From NCBI GenBank assembly GCA_028818755.1, contig JAPPNF010000078.1:1-43062 (forward strand): a stretch of 43,062 bases of DNA, written 5' to 3'. The notes below the pieces were generated by a model. The model made no database searches, was not told the origin of the DNA, and saw only the letters and a program-made list of their open reading frames with translations. Origin of the DNA: Deltaproteobacteria bacterium. Lineage in GTDB: Bacteria > Desulfobacterota > Binatia > UBA9968 > JAJDTQ01. Positions 10,189-19,374 of this stretch are shown here, piece by piece. The stretch's first letter is position 1. Each line of letters opens with the position of its first letter. A program made the position numbers and the translations under genes.

Positions 10189-11187
10189 ATGAAGCTCGAC
10201 ATCGAATTCAACTCGGGCGCCCAGCTTCCCATGGACGCCATTCCCGCGCTGGCCAAGGCCGCCGAGGGCAGCGGCTTCGACTGCGCCTGGGGAGGGGAAG
10301 CCAACAACAAGGATCCGACGGTGATGCTGGCGGCGGTGGCGGCGGTGACCGGTCGGCTCGAGCTCGGCACGGCCGTGTACCACATGCTGGGCCGGACTCC
10401 GGTGAGCATGGCGCTGCATGCCGCCGCTTTGGACGAGCTGTCGGGCGGCCGCTTCCTGTTCGGGCTCGGCATCTCCAATCCCACCATCGCCAACTGGCAC
10501 GGGGTGGAGTTCGACCATCCGTTGTCGCGCATCCGGGAGTATCTCGAGATCGTCGGCGCGGCGCTGCGCGGCGAGAAGCTGGATTACCAGGGCAGGTTCT
10601 ACCACGCACGCGGCTTCAAGCTGGCGTTCAAGCCCTCCGGCCGGGGCATCCCGGTCTACCTGGCCGCCTTCGGGCCGCAGATGAGCCGGCTGGCCGGCCG
10701 GTTGAGCGACGGCGTGCTCATCAACATGGCCAATCCCCGGGAGATCCGCCGCATCGTCGACAACGTCCGGGAGGGCGCGCGCTCGGCCGGCAAGGACCCG
10801 GACGCGCTGGAGGTCATCTGCAAGGTCCGTTGCTGCGTGGCCGGGGACAGGGCGGCGGCGCGCCGGGCGCTGGGGCGCATCCTGACCTACTACGCGCTGG
10901 CCGACTACTACCGGGATCTGCTGGCGCGCATGGGTTTCGGCGAGGAGGTGGCGGCGATCCGCGAGGCCTGGCGCGCCTCCGGCTTCCAGGCCGCCACCGG
11001 GCAGGTCACCGACCGGCTGCTGGACGGCCTGCCGCTTGTGGCCGGCGAATCCGTGGCGGAGGTCCTTGACCAGGTACAGGCTTACGGCGAGGCCGGCGCC
11101 ACCCGCGTGATCCTGCCGTACGTCCCGTGCACGGACGACGTGGTGGGGGAGATCCGGGACTTCATCGAGGCCTTCGGACGCCGCTGA
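10189..11187 (+). CDS. LLM-class flavin-dependent oxidoreductase
   Basis: A 332-residue protein of the luciferase-like monooxygenase superfamily, using F420 or FMN in a TIM barrel. Recognisable pieces are the N-terminal strand MKLDIEFNSG, TGRLELGTAV near 58-67, LDELSGGRFLFGLGIS near 82-97 (the family signature) and GIPVYLAAFGPQMSRLAGRLSDGVL near 155-180. ATG 10189 is preferred over the upstream frame start (10147) because GGAG sits eight bases before it and similarity begins there. No F420 synthesis gene is in view, so the cofactor is open. It is transcribed away from the amidohydrolase. Confidence 0.9.
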   Translation: MKLDIEFNSGAQLPMDAIPALAKAAEGSGFDCAWGGEANNKDPTVMLAAVAAVTGRLELGTAVYHMLGRTPVSMALHAAALDELSGGRFLFGLGISNPTIANWHGVEFDHPLSRIREYLEIVGAALRGEKLDYQGRFYHARGFKLAFKPSGRGIPVYLAAFGPQMSRLAGRLSDGVLINMANPREIRRIVDNVREGARSAGKDPDALEVICKVRCCVAGDRAAARRALGRILTYYALADYYRDLLARMGFGEEVAAIREAWRASGFQAATGQVTDRLLDGLPLVAGESVAEVLDQVQAYGEAGATRVILPYVPCTDDVVGEIRDFIEAFGRR

Positions 11188-11258
11188 CCGCGGCGGGTTA
11201 AAAACCGCCGCGGGCGCATTGACTATCGGTCCTGGCGTGGTTGACTATACATGGGACC

Positions 11259-11705
11259 ATGCTTACTGGAAGTGCGGCAGAGACGAACGAAAAGGAGAAC
11301 GTCATCGCATTCGAGCTGATCAATCCGAGCGGGCTGGAGAATCCCGTCGGGTACTCTCACCTGGCGAAAATCTCTTCCGGCCGGCTGGTGCTGGTGGCGG
11401 GGCAGGCACCGTTCAATGCCGACGGAGAGGTGGTCGGCAAGGGCGATTTCGCGGCGCAGTTCCGGCAGGTTTGGGAGAACCTGCGCACCGCCATCGAGGG
11501 CGCCGGGGGCCGGCCCCAGGACTATGCGACGCTCACGATGTACGTCACCGACGTCGATGCCTACCACCAGAACCGCAAGGAGATCGGCGCTTCCTACCGG
11601 GCGATCTTCGGAAAGCATTTCCCGGCGATTACTCTGATCCAGGTAACAGGACTCTACAACCCGGACTGCATGGTCGAGGTGTCCGGGCTGGCCATTATCG
11701 ATTGA
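11259..11705 (+). CDS. RidA/YjgF/YER057c-family protein
   Basis: RidA-family proteins are small trimeric deaminases acting on reactive enamine/imine intermediates, or related catabolic enzymes. Family features are LVLVAGQAPFNADGEVVGKGDF, VWENLRTAIEGAGG and the closing TLIQVTGLYNPDCMVEVSGLAI. Start choice is uncertain. ATG 11259 gives 148 residues and follows a TATACA (11246-11251) by seven bases, which would make a leaderless mRNA. However, a perfect AAGGAG (11292-11297) lies six bases before an in-frame ATC (11304), and the family N-terminus (M-A-F-E-x-x-N-P) aligns exactly with translation from that ATC. Only the first 15 residues are in doubt. Confidence 0.88.
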   Translation: MLTGSAAETNEKENVIAFELINPSGLENPVGYSHLAKISSGRLVLVAGQAPFNADGEVVGKGDFAAQFRQVWENLRTAIEGAGGRPQDYATLTMYVTDVDAYHQNRKEIGASYRAIFGKHFPAITLIQVTGLYNPDCMVEVSGLAIID

Positions 11706-11800
11706 TGGCTGGAGGGATAGCGGGAGGGCGTGAAGCGGCACTCCGCTCCCGCGCCCCCCAGCCTTTCCAACACAACCACCGCCATGGGAGTCGCAGGTAG

Positions 11801-12001
11801 ATGTACCCCACGGAGATGACCGGCAACACGGATTCCCTGGATACCTTTGGCCCCCCAACCGAGAGGGAGATCATCGGTCTTTGGCATTCCTTCCGCTCGG
11901 CGGGACTGTCGGACAAGCAGGCGTGGGACGCGATCCTCGCGGGCATTGCCCTGGACGCGGCATTCTCGGACGGCCGCAGCCGCCCGCGCCTGGTGCAGTG
12001 A
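11801..12001 (+). CDS. Small hypothetical protein
   Basis: A 66-residue frame starting at ATG shortly after GTCGCAGGTAG, a poor ribosome site. The predicted protein is helical in its middle (REIIGLWHSFRSAGLSDKQAWDAILAGIAL) and carries no motif I recognise. The composition resembles host coding sequence, and no better frame covers the stretch between the RidA-like gene and the helical protein gene. It could be spurious. Confidence 0.35.
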   Translation: MYPTEMTGNTDSLDTFGPPTEREIIGLWHSFRSAGLSDKQAWDAILAGIALDAAFSDGRSRPRLVQ

Positions 12002-12070
12002 TCTCGCGGTACATAAACCGACGTGAGCATCGGTTTCCTGCTAGTTGCTGAAGAAACTTGATGTAGAAGC

Positions 12071-12550
12071 TCAGGTTTGCTCGGCTTGGGGATCGGCCCG
12101 GGCCAGCAGGTCCAGCAGCGTCGCCTTGTGACGGCGTTCGACGTCCACGAGCTGCCGCAGCAGTTGGCTGTATTCCGGCGCCTCGAGCGCCAGATAGGAG
12201 GCGTCGTCGGTGAGTCTGGCCTCGACCCGTTTCTGATCCTCGAAGTCCTGGTGCATTCGTTCCCAGTGGTTCCTTCCGGACGGGATACTGGCGTCGAACT
12301 TGGCGACGCGCGCGCCGAGCTGCTCGATGCCCTCGAACAGGAGCGCGATGCTCTTGTCCTTTTCCGCGGCCATGTCCCGCAGCCGCTCGGCCACGAAGGG
12401 GTAGGGGGCCTTTTCCGCGTGAAGCTTGAGCTGGTTGGCGAGGCGCGCCAGCTCGCGGTAGTCGTCGGCCAGGACGGTGCGAGTCGTGCGTTCCTCCCGC
12501 TTGGCGCGGTTGCGCTCGAACCAGCTTGAAATGGTCTCCGTAAGTGCCAT
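12071..12550 (-). CDS. Conserved-looking helical hypothetical protein
   Basis: A 159-residue soluble protein, predicted almost wholly alpha-helical, with long amphipathic stretches rich in Glu, Arg and Leu. Repeated E/H/D spacing (for example YRELARLANQLKLHAEKA and DDASYLALEAPEYSQLLRQL) is reminiscent of a four-helix ferritin-like or rubrerythrin-like bundle, but no complete ExxH metal motif pair is seen, so no function is assigned. It is transcribed divergently from rpoH with its own good promoter and almost no leader, which suggests a real and possibly stress-linked gene. Confidence 0.7.
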   Translation of the reverse strand: MALTETISSWFERNRAKREERTTRTVLADDYRELARLANQLKLHAEKAPYPFVAERLRDMAAEKDKSIALLFEGIEQLGARVAKFDASIPSGRNHWERMHQDFEDQKRVEARLTDDASYLALEAPEYSQLLRQLVDVERRHKATLLDLLARADPQAEQT

Positions 12551-12558
12551 GGTCGTCT

Positions 12559-12587
12559 AGGATAGGACCCGTCGCCCGCCATGTCAA
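12559..12587 (-). promoter_or_regulatory. Promoter of the helical protein gene, leaderless geometry
   Basis: On the minus strand TTGACA (12587-12582) and TATCCT (12564-12559) are separated by exactly 17 bases. Only eight bases separate the -10 from the ATG at 12550, so transcription should start at or within about two bases of the start codon. No ribosome binding site can exist in such a transcript. Confidence 0.65.
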
Positions 12588-12602
12588 GGTAGCCGCGTGT
12601 TC

Positions 12603-12631
12603 TTGAAAAAACCCCGCAAAAACGGTACATT
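12603..12631 (+). promoter_or_regulatory. rpoH promoter, near-leaderless geometry
   Basis: TTGAAA (12603-12608) and TACATT (12626-12631) are separated by 17 bases. The ATG at 12644 lies 12 bases after the -10, so the leader would be about five or six bases, too short for a Shine-Dalgarno, and none is present. Confidence 0.6.
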
Positions 12632-12643
12632 CAGCGTTGTCAC

Positions 12644-13645
12644 ATGGCAAAATTTCCGCCCATCGAAGTGGTCGAGGAGACCGACGCCCCGGTCGAGGAC
12701 GTGACCCCCGAAGCGGTCTTGCTGGACGAGGTCGAGGACGTCGAAGCGGTCGCGGACGACGCCGAACAGGCCGAGGAACCCTCCGGCGCGCTGGTTCCCT
12801 ACGACGCGCTGCAGAGCTATCTGTCCGAAATCCGCCGCTACCCGTTGCTCACGCGCGAGGAAGAGCACGAGCTGGCGGTCCAGTACAAGCAATACGGCGA
12901 CATCGAGGCCGCCTACAAGCTGGTGCGGTCGAACCTGCGCCTGGTGGTGATGATCGCCCGGGAGTACGAGCGTGCCTTCCGGAACCTCCTGGACCTCATC
13001 CAGGAGGGCAATATCGGGCTCATGGAAAGCCTCAAGAACTTCGACCCCTACCGCGGCGTACGGTTCCCGTCGTACGCCGTGTGGTGGATCCGCGCCTACA
13101 TCATCCGCTACCTGATGAACAACTGGCGCATGGTGAAGCTGGGCACCACCCAGGCCCAGCGGCGGCTGTTCTTCAACCTCCAGAAGGAGAAGGAGAAGCT
13201 CGAAGCCGAGGGATTCGTCCCGGGCGCCAAGCTCATCGCCCAGCGGCTCGACGTCAAGGAGTCCGAGGTGATCGAGATGGATCAACGGCTCTCGGGCCGG
13301 GATCTTTCCACCGACGCGCCCATGGGCGAGGGCGAGACCGCCACCCTCCTGAACACCCTCACCGACGACAGTCCTACTCCGGAAGAGCGCCTGGCGGAGG
13401 ACGAGTACCGGCAGGCCATCAAGGAGCGCCTCCGGACCTTCGGGGAGGGGCTCAAGGACAAGGAGCTCGTGGTCTTCCGGGAGCGGCTCATGGCGGAGCA
13501 GCCGCTGACGCTGCGCGAGATCGGCGAGCGCTACGGCATCAGCCGGGAACGGGTCCGCCAGATCGAGAACCGCGTCAAGAAACGGCTCAAGACCTTCCTT
13601 TCACAGGAATTCGAGGTGCTCGAGGGCTTCAACGAGCGCGCTTGA
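12644..13645 (+). CDS. rpoH: RNA polymerase sigma factor, RpoH/sigma-32 type
   Basis: A 333-residue group 3 sigma factor that would direct RNA polymerase to heat-shock or stress promoters. The first 50 residues are acidic and not family-like. Region 1.2/2 follows: LQSYLSEIRRYPLLTREEE, SNLRLVVMIAREY, LLDLIQEGNIGLMESLKNFDP and VRFPSYAVWWIRAYI. The diagnostic RpoH-box-like segment follows WWIRAYIIRYLMNNW, with QAQRRLFFNLQKEKEKL. Region 4 ends with LTLREIGERYGISRERVRQIE. The acidic N-terminal tail resembles that of myxobacterial SigB/SigC-type relatives. Upstream is a promoter placed so that the mRNA is nearly leaderless. Sub-family is confident; exact regulon is not. Confidence 0.93.
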   Translation: MAKFPPIEVVEETDAPVEDVTPEAVLLDEVEDVEAVADDAEQAEEPSGALVPYDALQSYLSEIRRYPLLTREEEHELAVQYKQYGDIEAAYKLVRSNLRLVVMIAREYERAFRNLLDLIQEGNIGLMESLKNFDPYRGVRFPSYAVWWIRAYIIRYLMNNWRMVKLGTTQAQRRLFFNLQKEKEKLEAEGFVPGAKLIAQRLDVKESEVIEMDQRLSGRDLSTDAPMGEGETATLLNTLTDDSPTPEERLAEDEYRQAIKERLRTFGEGLKDKELVVFRERLMAEQPLTLREIGERYGISRERVRQIENRVKKRLKTFLSQEFEVLEGFNERA

Positions 13646-13678
13646 TGTGGTCGGCGGGATTCTGCTAAGAACCCCGTT

Positions 13679-14131
13679 ATGAATTTCGAGAACAGTATCG
13701 AGATCGGCGTGCCGCGAGACACGGCCTGGGACTTCCTGTGGGACGTGGACCGCTTGATCGCCTGCGTTCCCGGCTGCGAGGAAGCCTCCACGGTCGAGGC
13801 CGGCAAGCTCTACAACGCCAGGATGGTGGCCCGGGTGGGCCCCTTCAAGGTCACTTTTCCCATCAAGATCGAGGTCCTGGAGAACCAGCCCAAGGATCGC
13901 ATCAAGGCCCGCGCCTCCGGCAGCGACAACAAGATAGGGAGCCACCTCAAGGTGGACCTCGACGTCTCGCTGGAGGACCGGGGCGAGGCGACCGTGGTCT
14001 CCCTGGTGGCATCCGTCGATGTCCTCGGCAAGCTCGCGACCCTGGGACACAGCATTATCAAGCGCAAGGCCGACAACGACATGGCGAAGTTCGCCGAGGC
14101 CGTCAAGAAGGAACTCGAGGGAGGAGCCTGA
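13679..14131 (+). CDS. CoxG-like SRPBCC protein
   Basis: A 150-residue START-like (SRPBCC) protein of the carbon monoxide dehydrogenase subunit G family, beginning MNFENSIEIGVPRDTAWDFLWD and containing the expected VPGCEE segment. CoxG members anchor or help mature molybdenum hydroxylases, possibly by binding quinone. It is the first gene of a three-gene operon: four bases separate it from the FAD subunit, whose ribosome site (GGGAGGAG) lies in its last codons. Many such operons are not CO dehydrogenases, so the name reflects family only. Confidence 0.88.
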   Translation: MNFENSIEIGVPRDTAWDFLWDVDRLIACVPGCEEASTVEAGKLYNARMVARVGPFKVTFPIKIEVLENQPKDRIKARASGSDNKIGSHLKVDLDVSLEDRGEATVVSLVASVDVLGKLATLGHSIIKRKADNDMAKFAEAVKKELEGGA

Positions 14132-14134
14132 TCC

Positions 14135-15004
14135 ATGCTGCGTCCGTTCCGCCTGGAAGAGCCTGAAAGCGTCAAGGAGGCGTCCGAATCCCTCGCCCGC
14201 TACGGCGACTCGGCCAAGATCTATGCCGGCGGCACCGAGCTGCTACTGGCCATGAAGGAGGGGCTGATCCACTTCGAGTGCCTCGTCAACGTCAAGAAGA
14301 TCCCCGGCCTCGATCAGATCACGCAGGACAACGGCAGCCTGCGGCTGGGGGCGTTGAGCACCCATCGCCAGCTTGAACGTTCCGAGACCCTGCAGGAGAA
14401 GCTGCCGGTCCTGGTGGAGATGGAGCGGAACGTGGCCAACCTGCGCGTGCGCGAGGTGGGGACCATCGGCGGCAACCTGACCTTCGCCGAGCCCCACGCG
14501 GATCCGGGGACCCTGCTTTTGGCCCTGGACGCCACCGTGGTGGCGCAGAAGGCCGGGGGCTCCCGGGACATCCTCATGACAGAGTTCTTCGTGGATGCGT
14601 ACGAGGCGGCCGTCGAGGAGGACGAGGTCCTGACCGAGATCGTGGTGCCGTTGCCGGACGCCAACGCCGCGGTACGCTACCGCAAGTTCGGATACCTGGA
14701 GCGTCCGAGCGCAGGGGTGGCGCTGCACGTGATGGCGGACGAAGCACGGAAGTCGGTCAAGGACGTGCGCATCGCGGTGGGCTGCGTCGGCCCCAAGTCG
14801 ATGCGGGTGGAAGAGGCGGAGGCCGTGGTGCGCGGGAAGAGCCTCGATGAGGCCGCGCAGCTCATGGCCGAGGCCGGCGACATCGCCGGACGCGCGGCGG
14901 ATGCCATCAGCGATCTCCACGGCTCCGCCGAGTACAAGGAACATATCGTCAAGGTCCTGTTGACCCGGGCCTTCAACGACATTCGCGCCGAGTTGGCCGG
15001 CTAG
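14135..15004 (+). CDS. FAD-binding medium subunit of a molybdenum hydroxylase (CoxM/XdhB-like)
   Basis: A 289-residue FAD-binding_5 plus CO_deh_flav_C protein. The two FAD loops are AGGTELLLAMKEG (about 31-43) and VGTIGGNLTFAEP (about 108-120). The C-terminal half carries the VGCVGPKSMRVEEAE pattern. It passes electrons from the [2Fe-2S] small subunit to a carrier. The ATG at 14135 is stated as the frame start; another ATG does not compete. It is followed after 41 bases by the small subunit; no large subunit follows, which is unusual. Confidence 0.92.
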   Translation: MLRPFRLEEPESVKEASESLARYGDSAKIYAGGTELLLAMKEGLIHFECLVNVKKIPGLDQITQDNGSLRLGALSTHRQLERSETLQEKLPVLVEMERNVANLRVREVGTIGGNLTFAEPHADPGTLLLALDATVVAQKAGGSRDILMTEFFVDAYEAAVEEDEVLTEIVVPLPDANAAVRYRKFGYLERPSAGVALHVMADEARKSVKDVRIAVGCVGPKSMRVEEAEAVVRGKSLDEAAQLMAEAGDIAGRAADAISDLHGSAEYKEHIVKVLLTRAFNDIRAELAG

Positions 15005-15045
15005 CCGGCGGACACGGGAGCAACCAGGAGCGGAGGCCAGCGGCC

Positions 15046-15537
15046 ATGGCGGACAGAGAACGGCAGACCCTACCGTTATCGTTCAACGTGAACGGGACTC
15101 GCTACGACATCGAGGTGGAGCCGCACGAGCTTCTCCTGGACGTGATTCGCAAGCGGCTGGGCCTCACCGGTGCCAAGCGGTCCTGTGACGTGCAGGTCTG
15201 CGGCGCCTGCACGGTCCTGCTGGACGGGCGCCCCGTGAGCTCGTGCACGCTGCCGGCCTTCGAGGCCCGGGACAAGGACGTGCTCACCATCGAGGGAATG
15301 GCCCAGGACGGCAAGCTGCACCCCATTCAGGAGGCGTTCATCGAGTACGGCGGCTTCCAGTGCGGCTTCTGCACGCCCGGGATGATCCTTACCGCCAAGA
15401 CCCTGCTGGACGAGAACCCGGACCCCACCGAGGAAGAGGTCATCGAGTACATGAACGGCAACATCTGCCGTTGTACCGGCTACAAGAAGATCGTCGAGTC
15501 CATCATGGGGGTGGGAAAGGGCGGCGAGGCCTCCTGA
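15046..15537 (+). CDS. [2Fe-2S] small subunit of a molybdenum hydroxylase (CoxS/XdhC-like)
   Basis: A 163-residue iron-sulfur protein with two clusters. The N-terminal plant-type ferredoxin site is CDVQVCGACTVLLDG plus the following SSC, and the all-helical C-terminal site is CGFCTPGMI with CRCTGYKK. It relays electrons from the molybdenum site to FAD. It is the last gene of the coxGMS-like operon, which ends at a strong hairpin 40 bases downstream. The molybdopterin subunit it needs is not adjacent; a candidate lies at 36866-39088. Confidence 0.95.
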   Translation: MADRERQTLPLSFNVNGTRYDIEVEPHELLLDVIRKRLGLTGAKRSCDVQVCGACTVLLDGRPVSSCTLPAFEARDKDVLTIEGMAQDGKLHPIQEAFIEYGGFQCGFCTPGMILTAKTLLDENPDPTEEEVIEYMNGNICRCTGYKKIVESIMGVGKGGEAS

Positions 15538-15576
15538 GACGCGCGTCGATTCTCCCAAGCACTGCTGATCAGACTG

Positions 15577-15610
15577 AAAAGGGCAGGTGTCGAACGACAC
15601 CTGCCCTTTT
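15577..15610. terminator. Bidirectional Rho-independent terminator
   Basis: A perfect 16-base inverted repeat (AAAAGGGCAGGTGTCG at 15577-15592 and its complement at 15595-15610) with a tiny loop. The A-run on one side and T-run on the other let it work in both directions. It sits between the convergent iron-sulfur subunit gene (ends 15537) and the ABC permease gene (ends 15641). Confidence 0.92.
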
Positions 15611-15640
15611 CGTTGTCAGCCGGCCTCCTGAGTCCGGGTA

Positions 15641-16570
15641 TCAGGCCCGGATCTCCGTCCGCATGAACTTGATGTAGGCGATGCCGAAGCACACCGCCAC
15701 CAGCGCCACCAGCGTGAAGAACATCGGCAGGATCAACCGCAGGCTCTGCCCCAGATTCAGCGGCGTGATCAGCAGACCTTCCAGTTGGCCGAGCTGTTCC
15801 GGCAGGATCGGCACGAGGCTCCGCGCCACCGGGTTCAGCAGCAACCGCACCGACTCGGTGTAGAGCAGGCTGGGCGACATGCGCGCCAGGACGGTCTCGA
15901 TGGTCGCGAGTCGGGTCACATCCTCCGCGGTTTGGGGGTTCTGGATAATCAGTCCCGCCACGAACCCGGCCAGCACGCCGACGAAGATTCCCAGGAAGAG
16001 CCAGATGGCGATGGACGCAAGCGCCGCGGTCACGGTCCTCCTGAGCAGCATGGACAACAGCATGGCCAGGGCCAGCCAGAAGCCCGTGTACGTGATGCCG
16101 ATGATGGCGAAGAAGAGCATCCGCCACAGCTCTTCGGCGTTGGGCAGAAAGCCGATCAGGGTAATGCCGAGGCCGATCACCACCAGTACGATCGACACCC
16201 AAAGGATCGCCAGGGTGGTCAGGCCGGCCAGGAACTTGCCGTTGATCAGGCTGTCCCGGTAGATGGGCTGCGACAGCACCCGGCTCAGCGTCCCCCGCCC
16301 GTACTCGCCGCTGATGCTGTCGAATCCCAGGGTGATGCCCACCAGCGGACCGAAGAAGCCCAGGAAGGTGGCAAGGGAGAAAAAGAAGGATTCGATGGTG
16401 AGCAGCCGGAGGAAGACTTGTTCCGTCGGGTTGCTCTGCACTTCTGCCTGGATCGCCTGTCCGGACAGATAGACCGCCAGGACCCCGGGCAGCATGATGA
16501 GAGCCAACAGGATCATGAACCGGAGGCTGCTGAAATGATCCTGGAGCTCTTTCCAAAAAACCACGGGCAT
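15641..16570 (-). CDS. ABC transporter permease (ABC-2 type, NosY-like)
   Basis: A 309-residue integral membrane protein with about six hydrophobic segments, opening with the MPVVFWKELQDHFSS helix typical of ABC-2 permeases and containing DSISGEYGRGTLSRVLSQPIYR, the NosY/ABC-2 signature loop. It pairs with the ATPase two bases upstream; ribosome site GGAGG is seven bases before the ATG. Third gene of the operon after the NEW3 protein and ATPase. Cargo unknown. Confidence 0.9.
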   Translation of the reverse strand: MPVVFWKELQDHFSSLRFMILLALIMLPGVLAVYLSGQAIQAEVQSNPTEQVFLRLLTIESFFFSLATFLGFFGPLVGITLGFDSISGEYGRGTLSRVLSQPIYRDSLINGKFLAGLTTLAILWVSIVLVVIGLGITLIGFLPNAEELWRMLFFAIIGITYTGFWLALAMLLSMLLRRTVTAALASIAIWLFLGIFVGVLAGFVAGLIIQNPQTAEDVTRLATIETVLARMSPSLLYTESVRLLLNPVARSLVPILPEQLGQLEGLLITPLNLGQSLRLILPMFFTLVALVAVCFGIAYIKFMRTEIRA

Positions 16571-16572
16571 GG

Positions 16573-17501
<929 letters not shown>

Positions 17502-17505
<4 letters not shown>

Positions 17506-18731
17506 CTCCGTCCCAACCGGATGAAGACCGCCGCCAGCGCCAGCACCACCGCGGCCACGATGAAGGCGCCGATCCAGCCCCAGATGGTCGGCGTCGACAC
17601 GGTGACCCTGAAGTCGATGGACTTGCTGGAGTCGGGGCTGTTGGTGGTCACGGCGAGCATGTAGTCGCCGGCCACGGCCCGGTCCGGAGCGGTGATCTCC
17701 ATCTTGACCTCGCGGACCTCGCCCGGGTTCAGGGAGTCCACCTTGTCGGGGTTGAAGTTGACCTCCCACCGGTCCGGCTTGGACGAGATGAACGCGAGGT
17801 TGTTCAGCGGCGCCGTGCCGGCATTACCGATCAGGAAATCGACTTGAGACTGTTCCCCCGCGGTCACGTCCGCGTTGAGCCGGCCCGTCGCGGTGCCCAT
17901 GTTCAAGACCCGGGTGCCGGCCAGCGTGACCTTGAGGTCCGCCTGGGCGGTGAAGTTGCCCGAGCGCGCCCTCACGACGACGGGAAAGTCGCCGGGGTCG
18001 CCGAGCTGCGGCGGCTGTATCTCCACGCTCAGGGTCTCGGACGAGTCCTTCTTGAGCGCGATGGACGATATCTGCGTGTCTTCGAACTGGGGCTTGATCC
18101 GCACCACCCAGCCCGGCGGCGCCTGGGCGGCCAGGGCGGTGGTCAACGGGTTGTCGGTCTCGTTCTTGAGATCGATGCCAAACTTGAAGGTCTGGTCGCT
18201 GGTGCCGCTCAGCACCGGATACTGGCTCTCCATCTTGAGCCCGCCGGTGTCCACCTTCTTGGCGGAGACCCTAAAGGCGATCTTGACGTCTTCCGTCTTC
18301 TCGCCCTTGCTGTCCTTGGCGGTCACCCCCAGCTCGTAGTCCCCCGGCTCCACGTTGTCCGGGAGCTTCACCTTCAACTCCAGGGTGGTGTTTTTCTCGC
18401 CCTGGACCATGATGCCGCCCACCGGAAAGCTCGGGTACCTTGAGTGAAACCCCGCGGTCCACCCTTCGGGCAGCGACGTGGTCTCCAGCGCCACCCGCAC
18501 GGACGCCTTCCTCGGGTTGACGACCTCCGCGTCCATTTCGAATTCCTGACCCGGCCCCACGGTGATGTGGTTGTAGGCCATGATCAGTTCGAACGGTTCC
18601 TTTTGATCGTCCGGAATGTCCTGCTGCGTGGCCGCCGTTTCCGAGGTCTCGTGCGATGTCCCCGACAGCGGCCAAAAGGCCACCAGAACGGCGAGCAACA
18701 GCCAGACAAGATGAGCCCTGCGAATCCTCAT
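17502..18731 (-). CDS. Membrane-anchored NEW3-domain protein of an ABC operon
   Basis: A 409-residue exported protein: an N-terminal signal peptide (hydrophobic 8-22, MRIRR start), then at least two or three immunoglobulin-like NEW3 domains with the recurring pattern of PGWTAGF / VKLPDNVEPGDYELGVTAK, and a C-terminal membrane anchor (about 385-405) followed by RLGRR. This fits a periplasmic or surface protein held in the inner membrane facing out. NEW3 proteins are often encoded with ABC exporters, as here (first gene, coupled to the ATPase). Ribosome site GGAGG seven bases before ATG. The role is probably accessory to export. Confidence 0.82.
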
Positions 18732-18888
18732 AAACCGACCTCCAGGTTTTGGTTTCCGTACAGTTAAGCACGAGTTAGGCGCATCGACAACGTTAGTCGC
18801 ATCTCGCCGGTCCCCGTGGGTTGTTCCTGCCCCCCGCCGGCCCTTGGACCAGGGCGTCGGCGCTTTCTGTAAACTCCATAAGTGTCTG

Positions 18889-19374
18889 TTATTGCGTCAT
18901 TTTTAAGTCGGAGGGCGGCAGCTGAAGTCCCCCGAGCTGCCGGAGTCCCTCGTAGAGCACGATGGAGACCGCGTTGGCGAGGTTCAGGCTTCTCACCGCG
19001 GGGTTCATCATCGGAATGAGGTAGCTGTCGGCCTCGTTGGCGTCGAGGAGGCTTTCCGGCAGGCCGCGGGTCTCGGGTCCGAAAACGAGAAAATCTCCCT
19101 CTCGGAACCGGGCGGAAACATAGGACTTGGCGGCCTTCTTGGAGAAGAACAGCAACCGCGCCCCGCCGTGGCGGGCGGTAAACTCCTGCCAGGAACCGTG
19201 CACCCGGAGATCCACGTGAGGCCAGTAGTCGAGCCCGGCCCGCTTGAGGTGCTTGTCGTCGATCTCGAAGCCCAGCGGCTCGACCAGGTGCAATGTGGTC
19301 CGGGTGGCCGCGCACAGCCGCGCCACCGAGCCCGTGTTGGGCGGGATCTCCGGTTCGTACAGGACGACGTTCAT
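18889..19374 (-). CDS. trmL: tRNA (cytidine(34)-2'-O)-methyltransferase
   Basis: A 161-residue SPOUT methyltransferase that 2'-O-methylates the wobble base of leucine tRNAs. It opens MNVVLYEPEIPPNTGSVARL and has the knot motifs FVFGPETRGLPE (about 104-116) and IPMMNPAVRSLNLANAVSIVLYE (about 128-150). The ATG at 19374 overlaps the dtd stop (ATGA), so the two are coupled; the frame continues upstream only inside dtd. Two tRNA-quality genes thus share an operon. Confidence 0.94.
   Translation of the reverse strand: MNVVLYEPEIPPNTGSVARLCAATRTTLHLVEPLGFEIDDKHLKRAGLDYWPHVDLRVHGSWQEFTARHGGARLLFFSKKAAKSYVSARFREGDFLVFGPETRGLPESLLDANEADSYLIPMMNPAVRSLNLANAVSIVLYEGLRQLGGLQLPPSDLKMTQ

Noticed and set aside
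9079..10605. Full 508-codon amidohydrolase frame
   Set aside because: Only the last 305 codons match the family; the upstream part is antisense to the oxidoreductase gene start.
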